From Uloborus plumipes (lineage: Eukaryota; Arthropoda; Arachnida; Araneae; Uloboridae): a stretch of DNA of 64,000 bases. The stretch lies in assembly GCA_038373865.1 (NCBI GenBank), contig JAXGGA010000457.1:162880-226879 (forward strand). Reading direction: 5' to 3'. Below are positions 24,270 to 36,399 of the stretch, piece by piece. A model generated the notes under the pieces. The model worked only from the letters and a program-made list of their open reading frames with translations, was not told the origin of the DNA and searched no databases. Every line of letters starts with the position of its first letter. Position 1 is the first letter of the stretch. A program made the position numbers and the translations under genes.

Positions 24270-25755
24270 CTTGCTTTTAAATTAGGCTCTCCACCGGAAC
24301 TTTTTCAAAATTGTAGCTCTAAAAACGCTGTAATAAACCATCTTTAGTAGTGTTAGCCAGAGAAGAGTTTTGGTAAGGTGATTGTAAGTCATCTTTGGTG
24401 TTAGGGGCAGGCAGTTTTTCGAAATTGTTGCTCAAAAAGCGCAATTTTTGAGGACCTTCGATGGGGTTGGCGTAAGCTCTTTCTCGGGTATTCCTCGTAA
24501 TTTAAGTTCCAGAAACGAAACTTAAGAACAATTTTAGTCATATGAGCAAGATAAAGGAGGAGAGAGGCACTAATAGAAAAATTTTAAACTTGCATCTTTA
24601 AAAAAGGCAGTTTTAGACGATATTTGGTAATAATGATGAAATGAGAGGTTTAGGAGACAACTACGGGTATCTTTTTGATATTTACATTCCTTGAACTCAT
24701 TTACGGTGGGGGAGGGGGGATTTCGATAATGTTTTTGGGCAATGGAATACACTGCTCTCTCTCGGAATTTATTTGAAATTGAAGCCATAAAAACGAAATT
24801 TTTAAGGCCTTTAATGATACAGAGCGGGCAATCTTCCAAAATTTTTTCGAATTGAAATGCTAAATAATCGTAACCACAAAAGATCAGTCACACACAGATA
24901 CACAGAGATTTTTTTCGGATATAGTCAAAATGATTTATGTATTCAGTACACCATTCCGAAATTCGAGAATTTTCATGCATACAATACGTTTTTTTATGTA
25001 TTAAATGTACAAGAAAGTAAAAATGGTTTATGAAATATAATTAAGACATTATAAGCTGAAACTGCTCTGCTTCCAACAGCAGAGTCCAACATTATTGAAA
25101 ACTTGATAAAAATTATCTATTGGCTAGTTAAAAGAATTTTCATCTTAAAAATGACAGAAAACATGGGAGTAAAGTTAAATGAAGAATTGTACATAAACTC
25201 TAGCTTGATTGAAATATATATATATATATATATATAATTATTTGCTACTCAAGGACTTAAAAAATGTATTCAAAAAACTTTAAAACTGGTTTTTAAAAAT
25301 TCCCTCCCCCCTCCCTTGCTAATGACCGATAATACATAAAAATGGCAACACAGAAAAAAATATTATATGCACATTTTTTTAGCAATTTTCTAAAAACCTG
25401 ACCCATTTTTACCCTATCTGATGTAACATGACAGGCAAATAGTTAAAATGAGATATTAAAGTTCATCAGTAAGGCAACCGCCCAAATAAAGCGTGCTCGT
25501 CGAAAATGTAAACATGAATTGGTCGGTGAAAGCACGGATAGCATTCAGTATCGAAAAGAAAAAGTGAAGCAGAAAGGAAAGATTGAAAAGTAGAAAAAGT
25601 GATGCATGGATTCCCTCTCCTCGTATTTACATAATTGCCTCCTCGCTTCACTTCAAGCACACATCCGCATCAGGAATTTAATTGCTGCAGAATTCTACCC
25701 AGTGACTCAACGGAGAATTTACGGCATCCAGAACGAAAATAAACAAGGAGCTCTG
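24270..25755. other. No gene recognised; decayed repeat and AT-rich DNA
   Basis: The first 570 bp is loosely similar to hAT interior sequence (see 24205-24260). A short (AT)n run lies near 25217-25236. Short frames only. Confidence 0.4.
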
Positions 25756-25759
25756 TAAC

Positions 25760-26330
25760 AGCAATGATTCTCATAGTCAATTGAACCAAGATAAACTTTG
25801 AAAAATAATAGCATTATTTAGAGTGGATTTTTTTTTTTATGATTATGTAACCAATAACCAATGATTCACATAGTCAGTTAAATCATAAATAAATTAGAAA
25901 AAACATAAGATTAGTGGGATGAATACTAGGAATTTATCTTTTGATTAATTCATTTACGTAACGTATAACCAATGATCCTTACAGTCAATTGACACTTTGA
26001 AAAACAATAGAGTTAGAGAAACGTATCTTAAGGAATTTTATTTTGATTATTTTAGTTGTGTTTGGTTATTTTAGTGTTTAAACAATGATTATTATAGCCA
26101 ATTGAAACAAGACAAACTTCGAAATAGTGGAGAGGATACTTTGAAGTTTTTCTTTCGATTCATTTGCTTGACTAGCGTATAGGCACAAAGGTAAATTTTT
26201 TGCATTATTTTACCCCAATGTTATATTGAATCTGCAAACCGCATCAGCCAATGAAACCAAAATTGCATGAAACAAAAATTGTTGGCTCTATTGGATGATA
26301 CATTGAAATTTTTTCTTCATTTAATCGAAG
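25760..26330 (+). repeat. Degenerate tandem repeat, about 97-113 bp units
   Basis: The phrase CAATGATTCTCATAGTCAAT at 25762 recurs as CAATGATTCACATAGTCAGT at 25859, CAATGATCCTTACAGTCAAT at 25970 and CAATGATTATTATAGCCAAT at 26083, and weakly near 26240. The spacer between phrases varies in length, so the array is old. Confidence 0.65.
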
Positions 26331-26674
26331 GTATGCTACGACTAAATACAAACACAAGTTTAAACACGTTAAAAAGCTCTTTGCTGTTTTTCTTTTCTTT
26401 TTTTTTATTTTTTAAGGAGTATTTTGATAATTGATCTTTGAGATTTTGTTGTCTTCAATTTTGGGAAAATTTTTTGGCTGCCAGTGCGTCATGGAGTAAT
26501 GCGTAGAGAAAATTTTTACGTCCTTAACAGCCAATTCACGCATTATTAATAGAAAAACTATCGAAAATTCTATCAATCATATTTTATCGCATTTTACCTT
26601 CACTAAAAATTTTACATCGTAGAAAATAGGATAGTGGGTTAGCCATTGAATCTTTACATTAATGAGGATACTTT

Positions 26675-26713
26675 CCCAGGTAGCACAAATAACCTTCAAG
26701 TGTGCTACTTGGG
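26675..26713. repeat. 39-bp inverted repeat, minimal form of a TA-target MITE
   Basis: CCCAGGTAGCACA at the left and TGTGCTACTTGGG at the right form a hairpin around a 13-bp loop. The same ends bound the 108-bp MITE at 36181-36288. Could be an internal-deletion derivative. Confidence 0.65.
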
Positions 26714-27105
26714 TTGCTATTATTTAATTAAAAACTCAAGCGTTCGAACTGTAAAAAATCATAATATAACACAAATTTCATTTTAATATTCGTTTCTCTG
26801 CCTTCATCTTTAGAAAATAAGTTTGTGCGAAATACTTGATCGCTATTATGGTCTTTATTTTTTTCCCATATTTCACTCCTCTGAAAAGAGTATTAACCCG
26901 CCTTGAAAAGCGGCGACAAGTCTGATGATTCCTGATATTACAAAATGTCTCATCTTATCAAAGAATTGGAAAAGGTTTTCACTAGGTTAAAGGATAGCTT
27001 AATTAGACGGAGGAGATCTAATAAAAACTTTACTTTTCAGCTCCCTAAGTTTTAGTATGAAGACCCAATCTCATGGTCAAATGAACCTCATGCTAGGGAT
27101 CAAAC

Positions 27106-27270
27106 CAGACCGGTCAATTTTAACTTTTCCAGGGCAAAGGGTGTGTGCACAATGTAAGTTTGCCAAAAAATAGCAAATACCACGCCTACTTTCATATAAA
27201 TACGTTGATTTACCAAAGTCAGGGGGTGCAATTGACCCCCTCCCCCCTGAATCCCGAAATGACAGGCCTA
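27106..27270 (-). mobile_element. hAT-type MITE, 165 bp
   Basis: Reverse-orientation relative of 20380-20542: the minus strand begins near CAGGCCTGTCATTTCGGG and contains GGGGTCAATTGCACCCCC. Flanking 8-mers GATCAAAC (27098-27105) and GGTCAAAC (27271-27278) differ at one base. Confidence 0.78.
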
Positions 27271-27279
27271 GGTCAAACC

Positions 27280-30200
27280 TTCGTCGCCTAGGTGAAAAAC
27301 ACAAGTCCTACGAACTTGCTAGTTAGGACAATTCTAAAGGTATAGCTTATTTCCGCTTTCCAAAACAATTATTATTTTCAAAACATCACCTTCGAAGAGA
27401 TTTCAACTCAACTTTCTGAAAATTATTGGAAAAAAATGGTTTTGAAGAAATGAAAATGTGTATCTGTTAAAAAGCAAAACAACAGCAGCAATGTTAAGCA
27501 TAAACAAAGGGCAGTTGTTTTTTTTTTAAAATGTTCACATTGAATATTGGGTTATGCTTTTACTTTTGCGTTGATTTTGCTTACAATTATTATTATTATG
27601 TTCTTTTTTTTTCGGGAAATAACGTCTTCTGCTTATGCGACTGATGTCATTTGGACCCCTAAATTATTCTATCTAGACCGGTCACTAATGCATAAAAACA
27701 GCATATAACTCATTCGATTGGATTGTATATTGATAGTTATTTTTTACAACTGAAGATCAAATAAATTAAAGGTAAACTTTTTTACTGAAAAAACAATTTG
27801 TTAAAGAACAGTTAAAAAAATATGAATACAAATGATTTTAAACAGTCTTTGTGACAATAATAGCAAGCTCCGAGAAAAGAGTCCTATTTTATACAGTTTG
27901 AAACACTTTATTTTGAACGTCTAGCATCTAAAAGATAGGAAAATTTACAAAGTACAAGTACGTGTGACTGAGACATTTTCGTATGCGATCCTAATGATAG
28001 AATCAACCAACTGATTCCCAGCAATTTCGATTCTGGAGCCGATCGGACTGATTTCTCGCTTGAGCGCTTTCCTAACTTCTTTTCGGGTTCTTTTTCGCGT
28101 TCTTTTACTCTCTATTTCATCCTTTATCGTTCCATCAACTGAAGGCTGTGAATTCCGCATTCTAGTGTGTTTGCTTCACAAAGTCTCCCATCTCGTAAAT
28201 TTCGCTTTCAAAGTTACTTCGTTGTTTTCAGGGACAAAAAAAAACATTTTCTAAACAATTCGTCAATTATAACATTTAATCAATCATTCTTATAAATCGT
28301 AGGAAATAGAATCATTTGATAAGCAACTAAAAATAAATCCTAAAACGTTACTTAACATTATTGGTGGAATTTTATCAAATCAAAATTTTAATAAAGAATC
28401 TACACATTCTTCTTTTCAATCTACGACAAACTTACGCATTAAAAAACAAGCTTAGCTGTCGACACTGGCCATGCAGCAACTAAATCAAAAAACTAAAAAT
28501 GTTAGTGTCAATCACTACTGGGTCGCCACTTTCGTCCATCACATCTGTGTAAGGAGGAATCAATGCCATTAAATATTAACGCTGAGCCTATTTATTATTT
28601 ATTTAACAATTGTAACGCAATTTGTTGACTTTCTTTTCCTTTTTGGCTTCTAAAAAACCGCGACAAGAAGAAAAGGTGTGGCGGCTAATAAATTTGCTTC
28701 GACTGGCAACAAGGTGAGCAAAAATATTTTCCCCAGTTTTGATCTTTACTGCTATAACTGCCAACAGTCTACATCTGGCAGCCCAATACAATCCAGAAAA
28801 ATAATGAAAACAATTAAGATCATTAGCAGTATTTGCTACTACTACGTCGTCAGGTACAGGACAATATATTTTAAGTGGTCATCACTCATATTGAAGTCAA
28901 TCAATGTAAGTGCTAAAACCAGCAGATTTTGAAAAAAATCTTTGAGAGATATCCTATAAAAGGAACTTCGAAATTTCCTTTACTTAGTTGGTTCAAGGCA
29001 GGTGGCTAGTTTTGATTAAAACCTGTGATACAAGTAGTCTTTGCACACATGAGTATTTAGATTGAATCTTCAAAAATGTTTGGATGAGTGAGGAAAATAC
29101 TGGAGAACAATATTTTAATTATGTTTTGAAATGTTATGAAAGCATGGCAAAGCATTTAAAAGCTTAGTCTGAATGTTGTGAGTACTAATGTTTTTACTTT
29201 TTTAAAAACATTTTCTCACTGCAAATGATCAAAAGTTTATTTTTAATGTGTCCCTTTCCTCGATAAAAAAAAAAAGAGGAAAGACACAGAAGAGAATATA
29301 TTTTATTCGTTATAACTCATATTTTCTTTCACCTATTTTTGAAACAAAATGAAATTAAATATTATTACTGAAGAATAAAATTAAAGAAATCCAAGAACAA
29401 ATAAAAATATTCGCAATGTATATTTTGCTGCACAAAAATACATTTAAATGTATTTCTCCAAAGAAAGCATTGAAAAAAAAAACTTCTATTTGATATTTAT
29501 ACTAACAAAACTAATCTATAAATTACCTTAATAGAAATTAGTAGAGACTAACTGATAAAAGATGTGCAAAATATTTTCAATATACTTCCCTTTTTAACAA
29601 TACGGAATAAAAATATCAATTGTCATTGTAGTACAAGATCTGACACATTTTTAAACAGCATCTCCACTGTATTTAGTATTCATAGCTTTAGGAAATAATT
29701 TTCGCAGTGTTTTGAAAGACATGAAAATTAAATTAAAAATCCCCAGTATTAGCCATCAAAATTGGCCGTTAACAGTACATGTATGCATCAATTTTATTGT
29801 TTTCGGAATGAATCTTCTATTGTGCCATTGCGAAAGGAAAAAACTTCGCTCTTGCCAAATCGGTAAAACAGTTTCATTGTTGCATTAATGCTCCTTATTG
29901 TTTTCAAATCCCCCGAAACAGATCCTCTTATCCCATGAAAATGAAGATAACATAGAAAATAATGTTTCCAAACCTTGCTCCTTACATTCATTTTTGAAAA
30001 TGCGATTTGGCATTCTTGCTATTCACTATAAGGCTCATTCCATAGAATTTCAACTATGTTTGTTTGTTTATTTATTTGTTTAATTATTTTGGTATCCACC
30101 CTACGTTTCCGTATTCTCTGTGTCGAAACTATCTATGAATGAGACTGAAAAATCCGTACGTAGGAAACTTCTATTTTTATTATTTTTTCATTTGAAAAAG

Positions 30201-31850
30201 CCACATCTTGCCTTTCTTTAGAAATTCAAGGTTTTTTTTTCGTACCTACTTTGCATATTTTTCGATCAAACCTTGAAGAAAAAAATCAAAAAGATTTTTA
30301 ATCCATACAATTGTCTGTATAGTATGTTTAATTAGAATTATGGATTTTAATTAAATTTGTGAAGGATTTGACGTCTTTTTTTTTTTGTAACATACTAAGA
30401 ACTTTTCAAAAATCCAAAAAAACCTTACATTGACAATTTTTAAAATTTAACTTATAAACAATAAAATATCCCGGTAGTGTTTCAGTATGCCAAAGCTCTT
30501 GATATACTGTTTGTTACTGTAACATAACGTTTACAAGATGTAGAAAGCCAGAGAATGTTTTAATTCATTTAAATAGTTATTTTACTCTTTTTTTTTTTGA
30601 ATACATTATCAAGCTCAGTTCTGAACCTATTTTTTAAAATCAGCGAGCAACCGAATAATCTTTGTAATAAATAAAGAAATAAAACTCACGTTTTATTTAT
30701 TATAAAAACTAAATTCGAAAAATTATTATACTTCAAAAAACTATATTAGGTTATTTAAAACTATTAAGGTTTATTATTCCACGATCATATTAAAGATTAG
30801 ATCAATATAAAAAAGAATCAAAATTGTCACTCAAAAGCTGTTGCCTAGTACGGTTTTTATTCTTCTAATTCATATAAATCAGTATTTCTAGAAATTTTCA
30901 CCACAAATAGTTTAATGAAATTGAAAAATTGAAAAAACAATTAATTTTCAACCGAATGGTATTTATTATTTATCCTTTATCATGTGTTCTTTATCATTTT
31001 ATTAAATATTTAAATGCATCGAATTTCGCAATTTTCATTCTTCCAGCTCTTAACCACATAAGAGACATGTAATATGTATCTGTTAAGATATGAAGCATAA
31101 AATAAATGCATTAAATGCCTTTTCTCTCAATTGTTATCTTAAAAATAAATTATCAAGGACAAGAACGATTTAAATCAGATTCAGAAAATATGATCACTCC
31201 AATTCTGAATGTTTACATTATATTTTAAATTCTCCTGCGCATTTTTTTCTCTTTTTATGTGTGTTTGTGCATCTTATACTCATGTATAACATTTCTAAAA
31301 CACATATTAACTATAGCCAAATTTAAAGTAGTTTAATTTGTTGTAATACAAGCAAATTAGAAACAAAAAATCAAACAGAAGAAAAAAAAAAGCACACAAC
31401 TTTATAAAAATAGTAGCTGCTGCAAGAGATTTATCGGCCATTATTGTCATTTTTTTCTCTCAGTTAACTCATATTTGATCCAATAATGAATGCTAAAAAC
31501 AAACATTAATGACCGACATATGTATTCGATTTCTTCGCGCACCTTCAAAAGAAAGTACATAAATGAATAAAATATAAGTTTTAAAAAAATGTTTTTAAAA
31601 ATAGCCATTTATAATTTATATACATCTTTTTTTTTAGTTTTCTACTCAGGAACATTTATGTAAACCAAAGCTGGTAGAGGAGCGTTGTTATAAATTTCAA
31701 AAATATGTTCATTTTATCTTGATATTATTTCATTCTATTAAAAGGAGTAAGTGTTCATTAAAATTTCCTTAATATTTCTCCCGGAAACTCCGAGACAAGT
31801 AGGAAGAATAATTTTGAAAACTGAGAAACTGATGACTCTTGATTCCAAAT
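27280..31850. other. No gene supported in 4.5 kb of AT-rich DNA
   Basis: No repeat termini and no recognisable domains. One minus frame (27945-28160, 71 codons) has a basic, charged, protein-like composition (KRTRKRTRKEVRKALKR), but I see no convincing splice sites, so it is not called. Confidence 0.45.
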
Positions 31851-31858
31851 GTTTACAT

Positions 31859-34054
31859 CGGTGGTTCTCAACCTTTTAGCAGCTTCCGCCCCCTTTTGAA
31901 CTGAAAATGTCTCCAACGCCAGGCCCGTCATTTAGAAGGGGCTCTATAATTTTGCCGAAACAGAGAGTTGAAAATAACTATAGAGTAAAAAAACTAATGC
32001 TTCAAAAGTTGCTTATTCTTTATAAAATATTTTCCAAAAACCGGGCAAATTTTTTGCTCCAAAAACCTGCGTCAAAGAATCAACCAAATGCCTGGAATGG
32101 TTCCATTAAATGAGTGACCCATTTTGAACGTAATTAAGAACAAAACGGTTTGAAATAAAAATGCGTTGTTTTTAAAATTTTTATTTGAAAATCCATATAT
32201 TTTGAAAAATAGACTGCGTTGAAATAGTTCCCCAAACTATCCAATCCCAAACCGTGTTGTTATTTTTTATTTGAAACTATGCAATATGCATTCCTTATTT
32301 ATTACATACGGATATTGCACTTTACTGCGGATGGGCAATAACAAAGCCGGACCTTTGATTTTTCTCACAGGTAAGACAAAGACTTGTAAGTTTTAATTGG
32401 AGGAAAAAATGAAATGAGTTAAGATTATAAATTTCAAGATAAATTCATTTCAGCGAAATTCTTTTTGAGTAACAAGGGTGAAAAAATTTCCCTCATATAT
32501 AAAATAAATATTCAAAAATAAGGTTAATTTTAGTCATGTATTGGGTCAGAACTCCTTCTAGTGTTCTCTGAAATTGAAGTTTGTAAAACCTAATTTAAAG
32601 TATTTTTGTTGGTGTTTAGGGTATGGTAAAAGTTGGAGTTTTCTACGGATTTTTTTGCTCATTGCAGGGGTGGCCGCAAGGGGGGATTATGGCACAAGTT
32701 GCACCATCAAAACTTTTTTTTTTGGGGGGGGGGGATTTTTTAAAACTAAATTATTTATTTATTTAAATTATTTATTAATTATTTTTTGTTTCAATTTTTT
32801 TTATTTCTTTATTATTTATTTATTTATTTATTTTGTGTGCATGTGTGTGTGCTTGGAATGTCTGGAAAAGAAAAAAGCGATTCTATTCTGCGCATAATTC
32901 GAACTTTAAAAAAAAATAATAATATATAAAAAATAATAGTTATAATTGAAAAATATAAATAAAAAATATTTAAAAAAATAAATAATAATTTTAAAAAATA
33001 AATAAATAATATTTAAAAAAATTAAAAAAATATTTTAAAAATAAATAAATTAAAAAAGAGGGGTAAAATTAAAAATAAAAAGCTCAAGAGGGTTGTGAAA
33101 AATTTAGGGGGGATTTATGCGCCATTGAGCTTGGGGGGGGGGATGGGCACCCCTGGCTCATTGTACTCTGGTAATCGTAGGGCGATGCTCTAACGACACA
33201 AAACGTCGATCAAGTCAAGTGGCTTTCTTCTAGAATTTTTTAGAAACTAACCTACTAAAAGCGCAAATTTAAACTCGGTTTGGTCACGTTTGTTGAAAGA
33301 GGAGGCTGGTAGTTCAAGATTCCTTCTCGTAATCATTTTTTAAAAATCATTAGGCTGTGTTTGAGAATGAAGGTTTCGAGAACGCTTTAATAGAAATGTC
33401 TGAAAACAAAATTGTAAGCTAATAGTGGTTGTCTTACGGAAAGGAGTTTTGGGCATGTAAGTTAGGTGAGCGGGGAGGGGGACTCAGGCACTCAGGCCTC
33501 GTCCTCTAACAATTTTCCAAGTGGAATTCATAAAGCTATTTTAGACTGTTGCACTATTAAAGTGGGGACCGACCTTCAAAAACTTTTTGGAAATTGAACT
33601 GCTATTGGCGAATTTTAGGCTATCTTTGACATTACATAGCCTGAAATTTTTCATGGGTAGCGGGGTCTGAAAATTTTCGAAATTAATGATGAAAAACGCA
33701 ATTTTAGGTCTTTGCATGTTGTTTCTACAAACAACTTTGTTGCTTCATTGAGAGAGGTATGACACCTTACCTCAGCTATGCCACTGATCTTTGAGAACGT
33801 AAAGAGAAGCATCAGGGTTCAGTGCTGAGATATCCCCAGTAAATAAATTTTAAAGACATCCTTTTTGAAGTAAGAGAAGAGGATTTAATTCCGCCCAAAA
33901 CATGCCCTCGCAAACACATTTCAAAATAAACCCATCACCCCCTTACTGCCCAAAATATATCCACCGCCCCCCACTGCCCAAAATATGTTCACCGCCCCTC
34001 AGCATCTTCCCACCGCCCACCGGGTGGCGGTACGGTCCCCGTTGAGAACCACTT
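31859..34054. mobile_element. hAT-type element, copy 1, about 2.2 kb
   Basis: Left end CGGTGGTTCTCAACC; right end GTTGAGAACCACTT on the complementary strand. This GTGGTTCTCAACC terminus is characteristic of hAT elements. Flanking 8-mers GTTTACAT and GTTCACTT match at six positions. The interior aligns block by block with 37002-39464 (for example CTATAATTTTGCC, CCCATTTTGAACGTAA, GTCAAGTCA-GTGGCT) and the right end with 45128-45254 (repeated TGCCCAAAATATG). No transposase frame. It is interrupted by the hAT MITE at 32665-33155. Confidence 0.82.
32665..33155. mobile_element. hAT-type MITE nested in copy 1, 491 bp
   Basis: Ends CAGGGGTGGCC and GGGCACCCCTG, with perfect 8-bp duplications GCTCATTG (32657-32664 and 33156-33163). 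The interior is mostly A/T low complexity. It sits inside 31859-34054. The second copy of that host element (37002-45254) has no equivalent at this point, so insertion came after the two copies separated. Confidence 0.9.
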
Positions 34055-34062
34055 GTTCACTT

Positions 34063-34880
34063 CATACTCGAAATCGCAAACGTCATTTGTTTTATTTTAA
34101 TGCTATCTTATCTTAAGTAATTTAAAGACTTTAAATATTACTTACGTTTCTGAAAAAATATTAACTTGTGCCAATTTTACAGCAGTTTTGTTCGTTGTAA
34201 TGCAAGAAAATGAAACACGAACAAAATTATATATTTGACTTCTTTAGGCACTTTAAAATTAATAAATGAGGATGAAAATAAAAAATATAACACAAGCTCA
34301 GTTTTTAAACTTTTTCGACCGAGTTAGGGTTTTTTTTTTTTCTTTTACGTACATTGCCGTAAAATTTAAAAGACTTTTTATACTAACCGTTTATTAGGAA
34401 TTAAATAGTTTGTCATTGATACTGGATTGATAATGACATCTAGGTAATCAAATTATCAGTGGAAAATATTTTCAAAAACTTCCAGTTTTTCGAAAACAAA
34501 ACTCATTCAAAGTTATTGAAAAACAAAATTGTGCTCAGTCGAAAAAATATGTATAAAAATAAGTTTTAAGTTTAATTTGCTATTTTTTTTCGGCATCCTG
34601 CGTTTCAGAAGAAAGAAGAGACCGGTTTAAATACTACACCACAAGAACTTTAAAATTAAAAATGGGAGCTGGAAAACGCTTCAAAGAGTACATTTTTTAT
34701 TTTAAGAAAAGAAAATCCTTTTACTTTTAAAACCAAACTTGCTATTTTTTATTCGAGCTTTTGAAATCTACTTGTTGCCTATATTTTTGGTGTATAACGT
34801 TTCATCTCGATTTTTTATTAAATCCTGTATTCGTATCAGTTCACAGTACGTCAATAAATACCAAGGTATGAAGAGGGAAG
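34063..34880. other. No gene recognised; presumed first intron of the SLC22-type gene or beyond
   Basis: AT-rich. Any further exons of the minus-strand gene at 35460 should lie at lower coordinates, but none was recognised here or elsewhere in the window. Confidence 0.4.
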
Positions 34881-34884
34881 TGCA

Positions 34885-35453
34885 CTGCAAAAAATGAACT
34901 GTTGATTTTACAGTATAATACTGGCGGCCGAGGTTCCAATTTAAAACAGTAAAATGCACAGTAACAAACTGTAAAACTCAGAGTGCGATCATTCTGACAT
35001 TGGACATGGGGCACATTTACATTTCAGCCCTCCCCCCTCTCATATCTGCTCCGTGTTACGAGTAAAAAAATTCTTACAATACCAATTTGAAATAAAGTTT
35101 GTGCAAAGATCGAACTTAAAAAATAGTAATAGTAATAATAATGCTATCAAATTATTAAGAGAAAAATGTACGTCGACATACACATTAGGCTTTTAGTATT
35201 AATAGTAAAATATACTGTAGGCAATTTAGTAAAATATGCGGTAGGCATTTAGTATTTAGGAGGTGTTGGATAAAGTAAGGGGATTTTGGGCCCCCCTGAA
35301 ATCTAAGAGGGACCTGTGCCCCAGGTACCCTTGCGAAAATTAGACTCTGGTAAAAATTGCAATTTTAGTTTCCTACTCTAAACTAGCAATTTTTAGTTTA
35401 TGAGCATAAAATGAGCTGTATTATAGTGTAAAAACAAGAGTCGTTTTTTAGTG
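34885..35453. repeat. ACTGTAAA-rich repeat in intron 1, abutting the splice donor
   Basis: Starts CACTGCAAAAAATGAACTG and ends GTCGTTTTTTAGTG, the inverted-terminus form of the family at 20627-20995. Its terminal CACTAAAAAACGA (minus strand) begins at the base immediately after the GTGAGT donor of the transporter exon. The interior 34985-35380 includes unrelated sequence. Confidence 0.7.
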
Positions 35454-35459
35454 ACTCAC
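35454..35459 (-). promoter_or_regulatory. 5' splice site GTGAGT
   Basis: On the minus strand the exon ends …ACCGAG and is followed by GTGAGT, a near-consensus eukaryotic donor. Placing the junction here gives 87 whole codons (a phase 0 intron). Reading through it instead adds three residues and hits a stop inside the repeat, which supports splicing at this point. Confidence 0.8.
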
Positions 35460-35720
35460 CTCGGTGGCCGCAGTCGGGAAAAGCGAAGAGAAGTCATAAT
35501 CCCAGCCGTGAGGGCAGCCGGTGGCGTTGGCACCGCACCTGCTCCCGTTGAGTGCCGGATCGTCTGTCCGGCAGCCGTGGTCCGGCACGAGCAGGATGAA
35601 GATCTGGATCCAGTAGGAGAGCGAGAGGTAGGCGATGGCCGTGAGCAGGAAGACGAAGCAGAGGAGCCTCTGGTAGAGGCCGAACTCTCCGGCCTCGGAG
35701 AGCGCCGCGTTGAAGCCCAT
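35460..35720 (-). CDS. SLC22-type organic ion transporter, first coding exon
   Basis: Encodes the first 87 residues of a member of the organic cation/carnitine/anion transporter family (major facilitator superfamily, plasma membrane). Residues 1-20 (MGFNAALSEAGEFGLYQRLL) match the family's N-terminus: acidic/glycine start then GEFG-YQ. Residues about 17-44 form the first membrane helix, followed by VPDHGCR, the conserved proline-histidine-cysteine entry to the large extracellular loop. That loop has further cysteines and two N-glycosylation sequons (NGS, NAT). The start ATG has A at -3 and G at +4. The exon is far richer in GC than its surroundings. Later exons, which in this family supply the remaining helices, are not seen in the window. 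Substrate cannot be inferred. Confidence 0.85.
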
Positions 35721-35790
35721 GCTCAGGAGGAGGGCATGGGGATGCGGAGGATCAGGGCTCTCTCAGGGCATCTCTGGGAGCGTCTGGGCT
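35721..35790 (-). promoter_or_regulatory. 5' UTR with two mini upstream ORFs
   Basis: Between the likely initiator and the start codon are two very short upstream frames on the minus strand: ATG-CCC-TGA, and ATG-CCC-TCC-TCC-TGA ending two bases before the main ATG. Such frames often reduce or condition translation of the main frame. Their use here is inference from sequence only. Confidence 0.55.
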
Positions 35791-35824
35791 GAAGGAGAGC
35801 GCGGCACGCGAGCGACTATTTATA
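35788..35824 (-). promoter_or_regulatory. Core promoter: TATA box and initiator
   Basis: TATAAATA occupies 35817-35824 on the minus strand. An initiator-like TTCAGCC is centred about 34 bp downstream, with a probable +1 near 35790. Spacing is a few bases longer than usual. The order TATA, initiator, 70-nt leader and strong ATG fits a tissue-regulated promoter of a transporter gene. Confidence 0.65.
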
Positions 35825-36004
35825 GGGAAGCTCCGCGATCGACTGGCGAGACCGGTTCCCCGCGGAGGCTTTGTTGTTCGATTGGCGAGAGCGGACCCGG
35901 CCGATCGGTATTTCGCCAACCGGCGGGGCCCCCGGGGGAAGGACCCGATCTTGCTTACAACGGCGACCCTTGTGCCACTCGGGCCAAAAAGGGGTGCTCA
36001 AACA

Positions 36005-36395
36005 CATTGCACCACACACGGAAAAAATTGAATGTTGTTTGTACAGTATAATACAGCTCATTTTATGGTAATTAACTGTAAAAATTGCTATCTTTACAGT
36101 AATAAACGGTAAAATTGCTACTTGTACAGTACTAAACTGTACAACCGCTAATTTTACAGTATTAAACTGTAAAACTGCTACCCAAGTAGCACACTTCGTT
36201 TTTGAAAGGTTGTAAAATGGTTATTAACGTTGTAACAGCCGCTTAAAAACGTTTATAAAACGTTTAAAGGTTATTTGTGCTACCTGGGTAATGTAGCAGT
36301 TTATTACCGTGCATTTTACAGTTTTAAATTGAAACCTCGACTGCCTGTATTATACTGTAAAAACAAGTTAATTTTTCGCAGTTGCATGTATTTTG
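36005..36395. repeat. ACTGTAAA-rich repeat upstream of the promoter
   Basis: Carries the family's CAGTATAATACAGCT and multiple ACAGTA-TAAACTGTA units, ending in a TTTTTCGCAGTTG terminus. It lies about 180 bp upstream of the TATA box, so the promoter-exon island is framed on both sides by one repeat family. It is interrupted by the MITE at 36181-36288. Confidence 0.72.
36181..36288. mobile_element. TA-target MITE, 108 bp
   Basis: Ends CCCAAGTAGCACA and TTGTGCTACCTGGG are inverted copies. TA dinucleotides flank both sides (36179-36180 and 36289-36290), as for Tc1/mariner-type insertion. Inserted in the ACTGTAAA repeat. A 39-bp relative is at 26675-26713. Confidence 0.78.
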
Positions 36396-36399
36396 TTCA

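Noticed and set aside
27945..28160. Basic 71-codon exon on the minus strand
   Set aside because: Composition is protein-like, but no convincing acceptor, donor or homologue was seen; left uncalled.
33740..33784. hAT terminus at the minus-strand text CAGTGGCATAGCTGAGG
   Set aside because: It lies within hAT copy 1 without a partner end or duplication; too short to separate from chance or decay.
35451..36051. Two 113-codon plus-strand frames over the GC-rich island
   Set aside because: They are antisense shadows of the SLC22-type exon and its leader, kept open by high GC content.
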